Source of the DNA: Clostridium sp. AWRP
Lineage (GTDB): Bacteria > Bacillota > Clostridia > Clostridiales > Clostridiaceae
Direction of reading: 5' to 3'
DNA length: 64,000 bases
NCBI RefSeq assembly: GCF_004006395.2
Contig: NZ_CP029758.2
Location: 1,736,001 to 1,800,000, forward strand
Part shown: positions 1 to 9,631 of the stretch, one piece after another
Layout: every line of letters starts with the position of its first letter
How positions within the stretch are numbered: position 1 is the first letter of the stretch
The notes under the pieces: generated by a model
The model's input: only the letters and a program-made list of their open reading frames with translations
Told to the model about the DNA's origin: nothing
The model's database searches: none
Made by a program: the position numbers and the translations under genes

Positions 1-648
1 AAGAGTAGAAAAGTAAAAATTCAAGAAACTTTCAAAAAAGCTGAAGATTACATGTACAAAAGAAAGCTTTTTGAAGGGCCAAATATGATAGGGAAAACTA
101 TAAGTGCTATAATTACTGCACTTCATGAAAAAAATAAAAGAGAAGAAGAACATTCTCATAGAGTTTCACTATTATGCAAAGATATGGGTGAGGCTCTCGG
201 TCTACTTGAACATGAAATTAGGGAATTAAAAACTGTTGGATTGCTTCATGACATAGGAAAAGTAGCTATAGAGGAAAATATACTCAATAAGCCTGGAAAA
301 CTTACAGAAGAAGAATGGCAGGAAATAAAAAGACATCCAGAAATAGGATATAGAATACTTAATACAGTAGATGATATGTCAGAAATGGCAGACTATGTAT
401 TGGCTCATCATGAGAGGTGGGATGGAAATGGATATCCAAAGGGTTTAAGGGAAAAAGAAATACCACTTCAATCGAGAATTATAGCTATAGCAGATTCTTA
501 TGATGCTATGACCAGTAAAAGAAGTTATCGAAGTGCTTTGTCAGAAGAAGTTGCTATAGGGGAACTAAAACTTAATGCAGGCACTCAGTTTGATCCAGAA
601 CTTATAGATGTATTTATTAACAAGGTATTAGATAAACTGCATTGTTAA
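1..648 (+). CDS. HD-GYP domain signalling protein, 5' end outside window
   Basis: The frame is open to the first base, and codons upstream of the ATG at 52 encode an amphipathic stretch ending KKAEDYMYK, typical of the end of a GGDEF-like domain. This is therefore the C-terminal part of a larger protein. The visible domain has the HD-GYP signature: LLHDIGK, then HHERWDGNGYP, then IADSYDAM. HD-GYP proteins are metal-dependent phosphodiesterases that usually degrade cyclic di-GMP. The upstream sensor domain cannot be judged from here. The ATG at 52 has no convincing ribosome binding site, which supports the partial reading. Confidence 0.88.
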   Translation, partial: KSRKVKIQETFKKAEDYMYKRKLFEGPNMIGKTISAIITALHEKNKREEEHSHRVSLLCKDMGEALGLLEHEIRELKTVGLLHDIGKVAIEENILNKPGKLTEEEWQEIKRHPEIGYRILNTVDDMSEMADYVLAHHERWDGNGYPKGLREKEIPLQSRIIAIADSYDAMTSKRSYRSALSEEVAIGELKLNAGTQFDPELIDVFINKVLDKLHC

Positions 649-701
649 AAGGGATAACACTAGTAATAAATTAAAAATGATTTGCAAAAGAAGGTATGGC
701 A

Positions 702-1547
702 ATGAAAAAGGTTGTAATTTGGGGTGTAGGACAAGGTGGACAAATGATGAGAAATCTTTTAAGTCCAGATATGAAAGTTGTGGCATATTGTGACAATAAT
801 AAGAAAATGCAAGGTACTAAGATTGACAGTATACCTGTTGTTAATGAGCAGCAGCTTTTGGGTATAGAACCAGACTATGTTTATGTAGCAATTTTAAACA
901 AAGATGCCTGCAGGGAAGTAAAATTACAAATTGAAGCGTTAGGAATCAAATGCAATATTATTAGTATTACTGAATATCGTCAGCAGTTAGATATTCGTCT
1001 TGCAATCTTAAAGTTGATTGCTAGAGAAGTGGAGCGGGGAGATATTCGAGGAGATGTAGCAGAATTAGGAGTATATCAAGGAAAATTTGCAGCTGCAATA
1101 AACGCTTTATTTCCAAAGAGAAATATATATTTATTTGATACTTTTGAGGGATTTGACGGGCGTGATATAGAAATTGAAAAGAAAAATGAATTTTCCCGCA
1201 GTGAAATTGGAAAATTTAATGATACTAGTATTGATATGGTATCCAGTAGGCTTCCTTATAGAGAACAGGCTATATTTAAGAATGGATACTTCCCTGATAC
1301 TGCATATGGAATAGACGTAAATTTTGCAGTGGTTAGTTTAGATGCAGATTTGTACCAGCCAATATATGAAGGATTAAAGTTTTTTTATCCCCGTATGAGT
1401 GTAGGAGGATATATGATTATACATGACTATAATAACACTCAATTTTCTGGAGTAAGGAAGGCAGTACAACAGTTTTGCAGGGAAGAAAATGTCTTTGTAG
1501 TTCCAATATGCGATTTACATGGAACTGCTGTAATAGTTAAACAGTAG
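702..1547 (+). CDS. TylF/MycF-like O-methyltransferase with N-terminal nucleotide-binding-like domain
   Basis: Residues 1-80 contain KKVVIWGVGQGG and VVAYCDNN, resembling the small Rossmann-like domain found on sugar-modifying enzymes. The second half has the TylF/macrocin O-methyltransferase pattern: VAELGVYQGKFA for SAM binding, YLFDTFEGFDGRD, SLDADLYQP and IIHDYNN. These enzymes methylate sugar hydroxyls using SAM and Mg2+. The ATG at 702 is preferred over the one at 696 because the Shine-Dalgarno AAGAAGG ends at 694, leaving normal spacing only for 702. The gene stands alone between an HD-GYP gene and a convergent aminopeptidase, so the acceptor is unknown. Confidence 0.75.
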   Translation: MKKVVIWGVGQGGQMMRNLLSPDMKVVAYCDNNKKMQGTKIDSIPVVNEQQLLGIEPDYVYVAILNKDACREVKLQIEALGIKCNIISITEYRQQLDIRLAILKLIAREVERGDIRGDVAELGVYQGKFAAAINALFPKRNIYLFDTFEGFDGRDIEIEKKNEFSRSEIGKFNDTSIDMVSSRLPYREQAIFKNGYFPDTAYGIDVNFAVVSLDADLYQPIYEGLKFFYPRMSVGGYMIIHDYNNTQFSGVRKAVQQFCREENVFVVPICDLHGTAVIVKQ

Positions 1548-1564
1548 ATATACACAAACTTTAT

Positions 1565-1601
1565 TGGGTATAGATTTGGTTTTTACACAAATCTATACCC
1601 A
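1565..1601. terminator. Perfect 14-bp hairpin between convergent genes
   Basis: TGGGTATAGATTTG pairs perfectly with CAAATCTATACCCA across a 9-nt loop. It lies between the convergent stops at 1547 and 1609. Neither flank has a strong T run, so it is a plausible but weak bidirectional terminator. Confidence 0.5.
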
Positions 1602-1608
1602 TTCACAT

Positions 1609-2838
1609 CTAATATGCAAAATTTCCATTTATAAATACGGGAATTTCTTTTCCGTCTTCTGTAACTCCGGTTATATCTAAATCCTCCGTTCCAACCATAA
1701 AGTCAACATGCTCTAGAGAAGAATTTATACCTGCATTTTTTAAATCTTCTTTACTCATATTTTCACTATCTTCTAAACAGGTAGGGTAACCTTCACCTAT
1801 AGCTAAATGGCAGGATGCATTCTCATCAAAAAGTGTGTTGTAAAATAGTATATTGGAATTGGAAATAGGGGAATTAAAAGGTACTAATGCAACTTCGCCT
1901 AGGTAATGAGAACCTTCATCTGTTTCAATAAGATTTTTTAGTGTTTCATAACCTTTTTCACAGGTAAAGCTTATAATTTTGCCATCCTTAAAGGTTAAAG
2001 AGAAATTTTCTATAAGATTTCCATTGTAATTTAAAGGTTTTGAACTTACAACTTTTCCATTTACACCCCATTTTAGTGGAAAAGTGTACACTTCTTCTGT
2101 AGGCATATTTGCCATGAATTCTATTCCTTCAGGCGTAGAGGATGAACCACCAAGCCATATATGATCTTTTGAAAGTTCAATCTTTAAATCAGTACCTAGT
2201 GAATTTTTGTATATGAGATATTCAAATTTATTTTTATTGAGAAAATCCATACTTTTTTTAAGATTTGCTTTATGAATATCCCATGCCTTTATAGGATTTG
2301 GTTCATCTGCTCTTACAGTTTTAAATATAGTATTCCACAGTTTTTCAACTGCTTTTTCTTCTGAAAGGTCTTCAAAAACTTTTTTTGCCCAGGAATTAGT
2401 TGGAACTGATATAACACACCAGGAATTTTTATCTGTCATAATCCTCTCTCTATATTCAGAAAGTGCAATATTTTGGGCTTTGCTTGCTCGCATTAATCTT
2501 TTTGGATTTACATCTTTCATAAGTTCTGGATCTTGGGCATAAATACTTAAGAATGCAGCTCCGGATTTAGCATAGGATGTATATAATTCCTTTTTCCAAT
2601 TTGGAAACTCATCAAAAATTTCGTCTTTTCCATTTAAATATTTAATTTTTGTTGAAAGCTCATCACTCCAATTTATTATTACATCTCGTGCACCTTGTTT
2701 GTAGGCAGCTTCAGAAATTAATCTGGTAAATTCAGCACATTCTATTGGTGAATTTATAACCAATATTTGATTGTCTTGTATATTAAGACCGGCATTTACA
2801 ACTATTTTTGAATAATTTTCTAAGTAATTTTTATTCAT
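1609..2838 (-). CDS. M29 family aminopeptidase
   Basis: A 409-residue protein of the AmpS/AmpT/PepS (M29) metallo-aminopeptidase family, which removes N-terminal residues from peptides in the cytoplasm using two metal ions. Visible family blocks are NMPTEEVYTFP, HYLGEVALVP, FYNTLFDENASCHLAIGEG and LEHVDFMVGTEDLDI; these carry the Glu, His, Tyr and Asp metal ligands known for the family. The start is the Met at 2838, preceded by AAAGGAGAT. A longer frame starting 13 codons upstream would overlap the end of the DeoR gene. The gap to that upstream gene is 19 bp, so the two form an operon. Confidence 0.9.
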   Translation of the reverse strand: MNKNYLENYSKIVVNAGLNIQDNQILVINSPIECAEFTRLISEAAYKQGARDVIINWSDELSTKIKYLNGKDEIFDEFPNWKKELYTSYAKSGAAFLSIYAQDPELMKDVNPKRLMRASKAQNIALSEYRERIMTDKNSWCVISVPTNSWAKKVFEDLSEEKAVEKLWNTIFKTVRADEPNPIKAWDIHKANLKKSMDFLNKNKFEYLIYKNSLGTDLKIELSKDHIWLGGSSSTPEGIEFMANMPTEEVYTFPLKWGVNGKVVSSKPLNYNGNLIENFSLTFKDGKIISFTCEKGYETLKNLIETDEGSHYLGEVALVPFNSPISNSNILFYNTLFDENASCHLAIGEGYPTCLEDSENMSKEDLKNAGINSSLEHVDFMVGTEDLDITGVTEDGKEIPVFINGNFAY

Positions 2839-2857
2839 GTCTATATCTCCTTTATCT

Positions 2858-3619
2858 TCATAATTGCTCTGAGACAATTAATTCTATAGAACTTTTTTCA
2901 ATTAATTGGTTATACGCTTCAGGTGGAAATTTATCTGTTATTAAGTAATCTATATCATCTAAATCACAGTAAGTTACTAGAGAACAAATATCAAATTTTG
3001 AATAATCTGCAAGTATAAATACCTCGCTGCTTTTTTTTACTGCAATTTTTTTAATTTCACTTTCAAGTGGAGAAGAATTTGTAATCCCATTAGTTAAGGA
3101 TATTCCTGTGGCATCCATAAAAGCTTTATTTATATTATAATTTTTAAGCAGGTTTAAAGAATCTATTCCTGAAAAAGAATTTGTTTCTCGATTTAATGTT
3201 CCTCCAGTTGAAATTATGTTCAAGTTAGTATATTTTAAGCAGTTTATGATAAAGCTTAGATTATTTGTTACTATAGTAAGGTTATTTTTATCCTTTAAAA
3301 AATCTCCCATATTTAAAGTTGTTGTACCTGAATCTATAAATATTATATCTCCATCTTTAACGAAACGTGAAGCAGCTTTTGCTATTAAACCGTTAGTGTA
3401 GGTATTTTTTATTTGATTTTCATTAAATGTTGATAACAGTTTAGAATTTGATGCAACACCCCCATATACTTTTTTTATGTTTCCTCTTTTAATTAGTTCC
3501 TGTATGTCTCTACGTATAGTGTTTTTGGATACATTAAAAACATCCGTTAAGGTATCTAAGGTTACAGTATTTTTATTTAACACATATTCCTCTATCTGGT
3601 TTATTCTCTTTGATTTCAT
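2858..3619 (-). CDS. DeoR family transcriptional regulator
   Basis: This 253-residue protein has an N-terminal DeoR helix-turn-helix (NVSKNTIRRDIQEL around residue 30) and a C-terminal DeoRC sugar-phosphate sensor domain. That domain shows FIDSGTTTLNMGDFL, LTIVTNNL and FILADYSKFD. DeoR proteins usually repress sugar-uptake genes and respond to phosphorylated sugars. It is transcribed with the M29 aminopeptidase and divergently from the MFS sugar porter at 3927, its most likely target. A GAAAGG motif precedes the ATG. Confidence 0.92.
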   Translation of the reverse strand: MKSKRINQIEEYVLNKNTVTLDTLTDVFNVSKNTIRRDIQELIKRGNIKKVYGGVASNSKLLSTFNENQIKNTYTNGLIAKAASRFVKDGDIIFIDSGTTTLNMGDFLKDKNNLTIVTNNLSFIINCLKYTNLNIISTGGTLNRETNSFSGIDSLNLLKNYNINKAFMDATGISLTNGITNSSPLESEIKKIAVKKSSEVFILADYSKFDICSLVTYCDLDDIDYLITDKFPPEAYNQLIEKSSIELIVSEQL

Positions 3620-3826
3620 AATACCATACCTTTCAAAAATCTAAATTTAATATGTTAATAGTAAAACATCATGCAGCATTAGTGAGTTTTACAGGGAATA
3701 TATTCATATTCTAAATATAATTATATATAAAAATTATTAAAAGTAAATAATTGAGAAGATGTTATTTGTAAGTTAAGCAGAATAAACTTAGTTATGAATA
3801 AATAAAAAGGATATTATGGTAAAATA

Positions 3827-3854
3827 TTGACTAAGTTATAAGAAAAGTGATAAC
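3827..3854 (+). promoter_or_regulatory. Candidate sigma-A promoter of sugar porter (gap 3620-3926)
   Basis: TTGACT, 16 bp, GATAAC lies about 70 bp upstream of the porter start. The rest of the 307-bp divergent gap is very AT-rich and must also hold the regulator's own promoter. I could not identify a confident DeoR operator. Confidence 0.4.
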
Positions 3855-3926
3855 ATTTAATCAAAAGATACTCAATATATAATAAATAAATAACCATCAC
3901 AAAAATGATAGGAGAGATGATTTAAA

Positions 3927-5345
3927 ATGGTAGAAGCTTCTAACATACAAAAATCAAGGCTTTTGAAAAAAATATCTATTATATCAACATTCGGAGGACT
4001 TTTATTTGGATATGATACAGGAGTTATAAATGGCTCACTTACTTTTATGTCAAGAAAAGATCAATTGAATTTAACAGCTGTTACTCAAGGTGCTGTTACA
4101 AGTTCTCTAACTTTAGGAGCAGCTTTAGGGGCAGTCTTTACAGGACGTTTATCTGACAAATATGGAAGAAGAAAGCTGCTTAGAACACTTGCGGTAATTT
4201 TTTTCTTTGCAACTTTAGGCTGTGCACTTTCACCAACTGCATCAGTTATTATTATTTGTAGATTTATATTAGGATTAGCAGTAGGTGGAGCATCAGCTAT
4301 TGTACCAACATTTTTATCAGAAATGGCACCTTCAAGCATTAGAGGAAGTATTGTTTCACAAGATCAATTTATGATTGTATTAGGACAACTGCTAGCTTAC
4401 ATATTTAATGCTATTTTAGGAAGTATTTCTGGGAATCCTGGAATATGGAGATATATGATAGCAATAGCTACTATTCCAGCAGTTATCTTATGGTTTGGAA
4501 TGTTACTAGTTCCAGAAACACCAAGATGGCTTGCTGCAAAAGGAAAAACTGATAAAGCACTTGAAGTTTTAAAAACAATCCGTGATGAAGTGGAAGCACA
4601 AAAAGAACTTAAAGTAATACAGAGTAACATAAATAAAGAGGAAAATTTGAAACGAGCAACTTTTAAGGATATAAGTACTCCATGGATTCGCCGTCTTGTA
4701 CTAATTGGCATTGGTATAGGTATAGCACAGCAGATTGCTGGAGTAAATATAGTTATGTATTATGGCACAACGATTTTAGAGAAGGCTGGATTTGGAGTTA
4801 AAGCAGCTTTAATTGCTAATATAGGAAATGGAATGGTGTCTGTTACTTCGGCATTGGTTTACATGAAATTTTTAGCAAATAGGTTTAATCGCAGGACTAT
4901 GTTATTATTAGGATATGCTGCTACTACTTTATCAATGGCTGCGTTGTCTATAGTTACGTTTAAGTTAACAGGATCAGCATTACTTCCATTCTTAGTTATT
5001 GCTTTAACTATGATTTTTTTGGCTTTCTTTCAAGGAACTATTGGCCCTGTAACCTGGTTAGAAATGTCTGAAATTTTCCCACTAAGAGTAAGAGGCTTAG
5101 GTATGGGAATTGCAACATTCTTTTTATGGATAGGTACATTTTGTGTTGGGTTTATGTATCCTATATTATTGAAGACAGCCGGATTAACTTGTTCATTTAT
5201 TGTATTTGTAATATTTGGTGTTATTGACATATTGTTTACTTATAAATTTGTACCAGAAACACGTAATAAATCTTTGGAAGAATTAGAAGAATCCTTTAGA
5301 AACTATAATATGAAAAATTGTAAGGAGACATATGTACAAAGTTAG
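3927..5345 (+). CDS. MFS sugar porter (SP family)
   Basis: A 472-residue, 12-helix transporter with all hallmarks of the sugar porter subfamily (XylE, AraE, IolT type). These are GLLFGYDTGVINGS in helix 1, GRLSDKYGRRKLL in loop 2-3, VPETPRWL after helix 6, AQQIAGVNIVMYYG in helix 7 and VPETRNKSLEELEE after helix 12. Such proteins import pentoses, hexoses or inositol with protons. The exact substrate cannot be read from sequence. The ATG at 3927 follows AGGAGAG. The divergent DeoR gene suggests substrate-dependent control. Confidence 0.93.
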   Translation: MVEASNIQKSRLLKKISIISTFGGLLFGYDTGVINGSLTFMSRKDQLNLTAVTQGAVTSSLTLGAALGAVFTGRLSDKYGRRKLLRTLAVIFFFATLGCALSPTASVIIICRFILGLAVGGASAIVPTFLSEMAPSSIRGSIVSQDQFMIVLGQLLAYIFNAILGSISGNPGIWRYMIAIATIPAVILWFGMLLVPETPRWLAAKGKTDKALEVLKTIRDEVEAQKELKVIQSNINKEENLKRATFKDISTPWIRRLVLIGIGIGIAQQIAGVNIVMYYGTTILEKAGFGVKAALIANIGNGMVSVTSALVYMKFLANRFNRRTMLLLGYAATTLSMAALSIVTFKLTGSALLPFLVIALTMIFLAFFQGTIGPVTWLEMSEIFPLRVRGLGMGIATFFLWIGTFCVGFMYPILLKTAGLTCSFIVFVIFGVIDILFTYKFVPETRNKSLEELEESFRNYNMKNCKETYVQS

Positions 5346-5386
5346 TGCATTATACGAGAATAAATTTTATTATTTAAATTATTTTT

Positions 5387-5421
5387 AAGCTGTATTCCCA
5401 TATTTGATGGGGGTGCAGCTT
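5387..5421 (+). terminator. Hairpin terminator after sugar porter
   Basis: AAGCTGTATTCCCAT pairs with ATGGGGGTGCAGCTT, including G-U pairs, around a short loop. It is followed by TTATTATG and lies 42 bp past the stop. Confidence 0.7.
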
Positions 5422-5562
5422 TATTATGTCTTAAATATATAAAAATGTGCTAATATCTTTTAACTTAAATATAAGGACTTTTTAACCTAATTTTAATCTA
5501 CTAAGTGGATAATATATAAGAGAATAAAAATTATTAAATTTTAATTACGAGGAGGAGAAAAT

Positions 5563-6138
5563 ATGCGTTTAAATATTTTAAGAAAAATAGATATGTTTGA
5601 TAATTATATTTTACTTTCTATTAAGAAGTATGTACAAAATAAATATTTAGATATGTTGATGCCTATAGTGACAGATATGGGTAACCTGGGTATTGTTTGG
5701 ATTATTATAGCTATTATTTTAATATTAGATAAACCGTATAGGATGATTGGAAGTGTAGTGATATTAACATTAATTGTGAGTACAATTGCTGGAGAGGGAA
5801 TAGTGAAACATATAGTGAGACGAACTAGGCCATGTAATCAGCAAAATAGTTTGAATATGTTGATTTCAAAGCCCATATCTTATTCTTTCCCTTCAGGACA
5901 TACTTTGTCTTCCTTTGCTGCTGCAGAAGTGCTGTCCATGTATTTTACTGAGTATAAGTTGATATTTATAGGAATAGCATTTTTAATAGCTTTATCCAGA
6001 ATGTATTTGTATGTTCATTATCCAACAGATGTTATAGCAGGAGTTATACTTGGTATATTATGCTCAAAATTAATTTTTATAATTTTGCAGGAAGGATTTA
6101 TGGAAAAGGTTGCTATGTTTTATCAAAATATATTATGA
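5563..6138 (+). CDS. PAP2 family membrane phosphatase (BcrC-like)
   Basis: The 191-residue multi-helix protein carries the full three-part PAP2 signature: KHIVRRTRP (K-x6-RP), PSGH, and SRMYLYVHYPTD (SR-x5-H-x3-D). Members hydrolyse undecaprenyl pyrophosphate or phosphatidic acid at the membrane. Its length and hydrophobic layout fit BcrC/YodM-type undecaprenyl-diphosphatases, which recycle the cell-wall lipid carrier, but substrate assignment is inference. A strong GAGGAGG precedes the ATG. The neighbouring convergent gene is a penicillin-binding protein, which agrees with a cell-envelope role. Confidence 0.88.
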   Translation: MRLNILRKIDMFDNYILLSIKKYVQNKYLDMLMPIVTDMGNLGIVWIIIAIILILDKPYRMIGSVVILTLIVSTIAGEGIVKHIVRRTRPCNQQNSLNMLISKPISYSFPSGHTLSSFAAAEVLSMYFTEYKLIFIGIAFLIALSRMYLYVHYPTDVIAGVILGILCSKLIFIILQEGFMEKVAMFYQNIL

Positions 6139-6291
6139 AAAATTGTTTTTAATGATTACTAATTATTTTCTCCTTTTTTTTGCTTTAATAAAAAAGTATA
6201 TTGCAACAATTAAAATAGTAGCATAGGTTAAAATTTGACCAAAAAATCTCTTGCTCATTTATATTATATTTGTGATATATCGTTATTTTAT

Positions 6292-8271
6292 TTAAGGTGT
6301 ATAAAAATCCTTATCTTGTAATCCTGAATGTACCTGCTGCATATAATTATGCCAAATTTGTCCTGGGTATGTTCCACCATATAAGTTATCAACATACCTT
6401 GGTATATCATATCCAACCCATACTACTGTAGTATAGTAGGCAGAATATCCGCATAACCAGCCATCCTTTTGGTTACTTGTTGTACCAGTCTTAGCAGCAC
6501 TGGTAATTCCATCAAGCTTTACATTATATGCAGTACCCCAGGTATTTTCTAAAGTGCCTTTTAAAATATCTGACATTAAATAACTTGCATTATAAGTAAA
6601 TATTCTTCTCTTTCCTAAGTTATTTTCATAAATAGTTTGTCCCTGGCTATTTACAATACTACGTATGCATGTAGGAGCAATAAATTCGCCTCCCCTTGTA
6701 AGTGTCGAATAAGCAGATGCCATTTCTATGGGAGTTACTCCATAAGTTAAACCGCCTAATGCAGCAGATAGAGTGTAATCTTTTTTTACAATTTTATTGA
6801 AATTCATATCTCTTACGAAGGATAATCCATAAGTAGGTGTTATATCATTAAATACTTGGTATGCCACACTATTTAATGACATTTGCACAGCTGTTCTTAT
6901 AGATATATCTCCCATATAAACATCACCATCATTATGAGGACCTCCATTTGTATAATGGTCATTTATAATACTTGTGTCATCATATCCTTTTTCAAAGGCA
7001 GGAGTATAAACTGCTAAGGGTTTAAAAGATGAACCAGGCTGTCTAAAGCATTGAAATGCCCTATTCAAATAATCTTTTTCGGGACTTGTTCTACCACCTA
7101 CTATTGCTATAACATATCCAGTTTTATTATCTATTGAAACGGATGAACCCTGCAGAGAATATATTCCTTTATTTTGTTCTGTAAAATCTAGCAGCCCAGT
7201 ATCTAAGGAATCCTGTAAAAGTTTTTGTTTATCCATATCTATAGAAGTATAAATTTTATATCCATTAGTGCGGATGTCATTTATACATTCGTTATATACA
7301 TTAGAATAATTTTTATCATAACTAGCTATATCCTGCTGTGTATCGAATGTATTTCTAAATTGGAATCCATTTAGCTTCATAAGCACCCTTGCAGCACAAT
7401 TAAGAGCATAGGATTCAACCCATACATTTCCATCATATTTTTCTGGATTTAATACAATTTTATAGTTAACTGCTGTAGTGTACTGATAATCTGTAATATA
7501 ATCATTTTGTCTCATTGATAATAGAATAAGATCTCTACGTTTTAATGTATTGTTTATATTCCTTATAGGGTTATAGTAAGTAGGATTATTAGGTATTGCA
7601 GCTAAAAAACATATTTGTGATAAATTAAGTTCATTACAACTTTTGTTAAAATATCTTCTTGAAGCCGCCTCAATGCCATAAGCATTATTAGCAAAATTAA
7701 TATTATTAATATAAAATTCTAGAATTTGTTGTTTAGTATATTTTTGATCTAATTTTATGGCAATTATTATTTCTTCTAATTTTCTTTTATAAGTTTTGTC
7801 AAAATTTAAAAACACAGTCCTAGCTAGCTGCTGTGTAATTGTACTTCCACCCTGTGTAATTTTTCCCTTGTTTTTTATAATAGAATATAAAACTCTAAGA
7901 TTTGCTTTTATACTAAGAGCACCATGATTAAAATAATCTTTATCCTCTATAGATATAAAGGCATTTTTTGCAGCTTGAGGTATATAGAAAGATGTTAAAT
8001 ATAGAGAATTTTTCGAACCATATAGTCTATTTATTACAGTGTTCTTTGAATCATACAAATAAGTTGTTTGATTCCCATGAAAAGTGTTGTATGATATAGA
8101 ATTTATTTTAGCTGACGCATCATTATAGAGTGATACTGCTATAGATAAATACTTAATACAAAAGAGTAATATAACTATTAGAAATACAAAAAAAACCTTG
8201 AGCAGTATATGTTTTTTTACTTTATGAATTTTTTTGCTTTTTTGCTTTTTTGGCAATTGAGTCACTTCCAT
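6292..8271 (-). CDS. Class A penicillin-binding protein (transglycosylase/transpeptidase)
   Basis: The 659-residue bifunctional peptidoglycan synthase has a Lys-rich cytoplasmic tail and one membrane anchor (about residues 22-45). A GT51 glycosyltransferase domain follows (SIEDKDYFNHGAL, QGGSTITQQLAR, KLEEIIIAIKLDQKYTK). The transpeptidase domain has active-site QPGSSFKPL (SxxK), SLNS (SxN) and KTGTTSNQKDGW (KTG). It polymerises glycan strands and cross-links stem peptides outside the membrane. The start codon has only a distant GGGGAT upstream, so initiation may be weak. No other Met is available before the membrane segment. Confidence 0.95.
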   Translation of the reverse strand: MEVTQLPKKQKSKKIHKVKKHILLKVFFVFLIVILLFCIKYLSIAVSLYNDASAKINSISYNTFHGNQTTYLYDSKNTVINRLYGSKNSLYLTSFYIPQAAKNAFISIEDKDYFNHGALSIKANLRVLYSIIKNKGKITQGGSTITQQLARTVFLNFDKTYKRKLEEIIIAIKLDQKYTKQQILEFYINNINFANNAYGIEAASRRYFNKSCNELNLSQICFLAAIPNNPTYYNPIRNINNTLKRRDLILLSMRQNDYITDYQYTTAVNYKIVLNPEKYDGNVWVESYALNCAARVLMKLNGFQFRNTFDTQQDIASYDKNYSNVYNECINDIRTNGYKIYTSIDMDKQKLLQDSLDTGLLDFTEQNKGIYSLQGSSVSIDNKTGYVIAIVGGRTSPEKDYLNRAFQCFRQPGSSFKPLAVYTPAFEKGYDDTSIINDHYTNGGPHNDGDVYMGDISIRTAVQMSLNSVAYQVFNDITPTYGLSFVRDMNFNKIVKKDYTLSAALGGLTYGVTPIEMASAYSTLTRGGEFIAPTCIRSIVNSQGQTIYENNLGKRRIFTYNASYLMSDILKGTLENTWGTAYNVKLDGITSAAKTGTTSNQKDGWLCGYSAYYTTVVWVGYDIPRYVDNLYGGTYPGQIWHNYMQQVHSGLQDKDFYTP

Positions 8272-8429
8272 TTTTAATTGTGTACTTATAATATCCCCAG
8301 TAAATTTTTTATATATACTTTAGTTTGGAACTGCAATGTATTTAAAACATCTTCTTTTTTGAACTCCTAAGCACACTAAAAATTTAAAGTCATATACTAA
8401 AAAGAAAAGAATAAAAAAGGGGACTATGC

Positions 8430-9044
8430 ATGACATTAATTTTATCTGCATTATTGTTTAGTTTATCCTCTAATCTAGATAATGTAGTTGTAGGTATTGC
8501 TTATGGAATAAAGAAAATAAGGATAGGAGTAGTTCCTAACCTTGCAATAGCAGTTATAACTTGTACAGGAACATTTCTATCAATGTCACTTGGGGTATAT
8601 ATATCAAAATTTTTACCTCACTCTATAGCAAATGCATTAGGTTCTATAGCCATTGCTATATTGGGAGTATATTTTATAATTCAAAGCATAATAAAACTTA
8701 TAAATAATAAAAAATCAAGTGAACTTGCTTTAAAAGATATTACTGATATGATTGAATACGCCGAAAAGTCAGATTTGGACAACTCTGGGGATATAAACAT
8801 AAAAGAAGCTCTTCTTGTAGCATTTGGGTTAACCTTTAATAACTTAGGTACCGGCATAGCAGCTAGTATAACAGGAGTTAATATTAAATTTACAGTCATA
8901 TTTACATTTATATTGAGTATTCTTACAATTATAATTGGTGAAGCTGTAGGCAATCACGTATTGGGTAAATTATTTGGTAAATATGCACCATTAATTTCAG
9001 GCATATTGTTAATAATACTTGGTATAATTGAATTCTTTAATTGA
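8430..9044 (+). CDS. ytaF: Sporulation membrane protein YtaF
   Basis: A 204-residue protein with about six transmembrane helices in two related halves, resembling the MntP/LysE-type fold. The opening block SSNLDNVVVGIAYGIKK and the second-half block FNNLGTGIAASITGV match YtaF, a protein of unknown biochemical function tied to sporulation in Bacillus and Clostridium. The central hydrophilic loop (about residues 88-125) is acidic. GGGG lies seven bases before the ATG. It diverges from the penicillin-binding protein gene and ends at a strong terminator. Confidence 0.82.
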   Translation: MTLILSALLFSLSSNLDNVVVGIAYGIKKIRIGVVPNLAIAVITCTGTFLSMSLGVYISKFLPHSIANALGSIAIAILGVYFIIQSIIKLINNKKSSELALKDITDMIEYAEKSDLDNSGDINIKEALLVAFGLTFNNLGTGIAASITGVNIKFTVIFTFILSILTIIIGEAVGNHVLGKLFGKYAPLISGILLIILGIIEFFN

Positions 9045-9074
9045 TATTTTTTAGTTATTTTGCCAATTATTATA

Positions 9075-9088
9075 TAAACAGAGTTCTT
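9075..9088 (+). repeat. TAAACAGAGTTCTT element, copy 1
   Basis: This 13-14-mer recurs before terminator hairpins at 23837 and 50790. Here it precedes the hairpin at 9112 by a longer gap, and the sequence after it has diverged. Confidence 0.5.
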
Positions 9089-9111
9089 GACACAAAATTA
9101 GAATAATTAGG

Positions 9112-9148
9112 TACTGCCTTAAAATACATTTTGAGGCAGTATATTTTC
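9112..9148 (+). terminator. Rho-independent terminator after ytaF
   Basis: TACTGCCTTAAAAT pairs along its full length with ATTTTGAGGCAGTA, with a 2-nt loop, followed by TATTTTCT. Confidence 0.85.
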
Positions 9149-9187
9149 TAAGTAACATATTTTTAACATTTGATTTCTTAAAAAATA

Positions 9188-9216
9188 TTTACAACTAAGG
9201 AATATATGTATATAAT
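9188..9216 (+). promoter_or_regulatory. Sigma-A promoter of the M-box leader
   Basis: TTTACA, 17 bp, TATAAT. The riboswitch begins about 45 bases downstream. Confidence 0.7.
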
Positions 9217-9260
9217 AAGAAACGTATTATTACTAATTAAAAGTATAATTTAATAACATT

Positions 9261-9440
9261 GTTAGGTGAGATTACTGTATAAGACATACGCTACTGCCCA
9301 GAAATGTCGAGAGACACCAATGGGTGAGCAGGTACTACCGGATTAAGGTTTTACTTAATGTAGCTGACAACATTCATAAAAATATGAATGCTTATGATCT
9401 AAGCTTTACAGAGTCAAAGCTCAACGAGTGAAGATGTACT
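9261..9440 (+). ncRNA. M-box (ykoK) magnesium riboswitch
   Basis: The RNA begins GTTAGGTGAG and contains the conserved M-box blocks ACGCTACTGCCCAGAAATG, GAGAGACACCAATGGGTGA, CAGGTACTACCGGATTAAGG and TGTAGCTGA. A variable hairpin (CATTCATAAAAATATGAATG) and a closing block GTCAAAGCTCAACGAGTGAAG follow. M-boxes fold around several Mg2+ ions, and high Mg2+ favours the downstream terminator at 9471. The genes below it should thus be expressed when Mg2+ is scarce. Confidence 0.93.
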
Positions 9441-9470
9441 ATTTTTTGTCTTGGAATTTATTAAGAATCC

Positions 9471-9505
9471 AATCTCTTCATTTTGTTGTGAAGAGATTTT
9501 TTTAT
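9471..9505 (+). terminator. Riboswitch-controlled terminator
   Basis: AATCTCTTCA and TGAAGAGATT form a perfect 10-bp stem with an 8-nt loop, followed by TTTTTTA. It lies 30 bases after the M-box and is the expected expression platform. Confidence 0.88.
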
Positions 9506-9631
9506 TGTATAAATTACCAAGCTAAGGAGAGTGATGAATTTAATGGACGGTGACCCGTGTCATAAATGTAATGATATAAAATTTAGAGATTTATTGGTAA
9601 AAATATTATAGGGATGTACTTGCATTAAAAA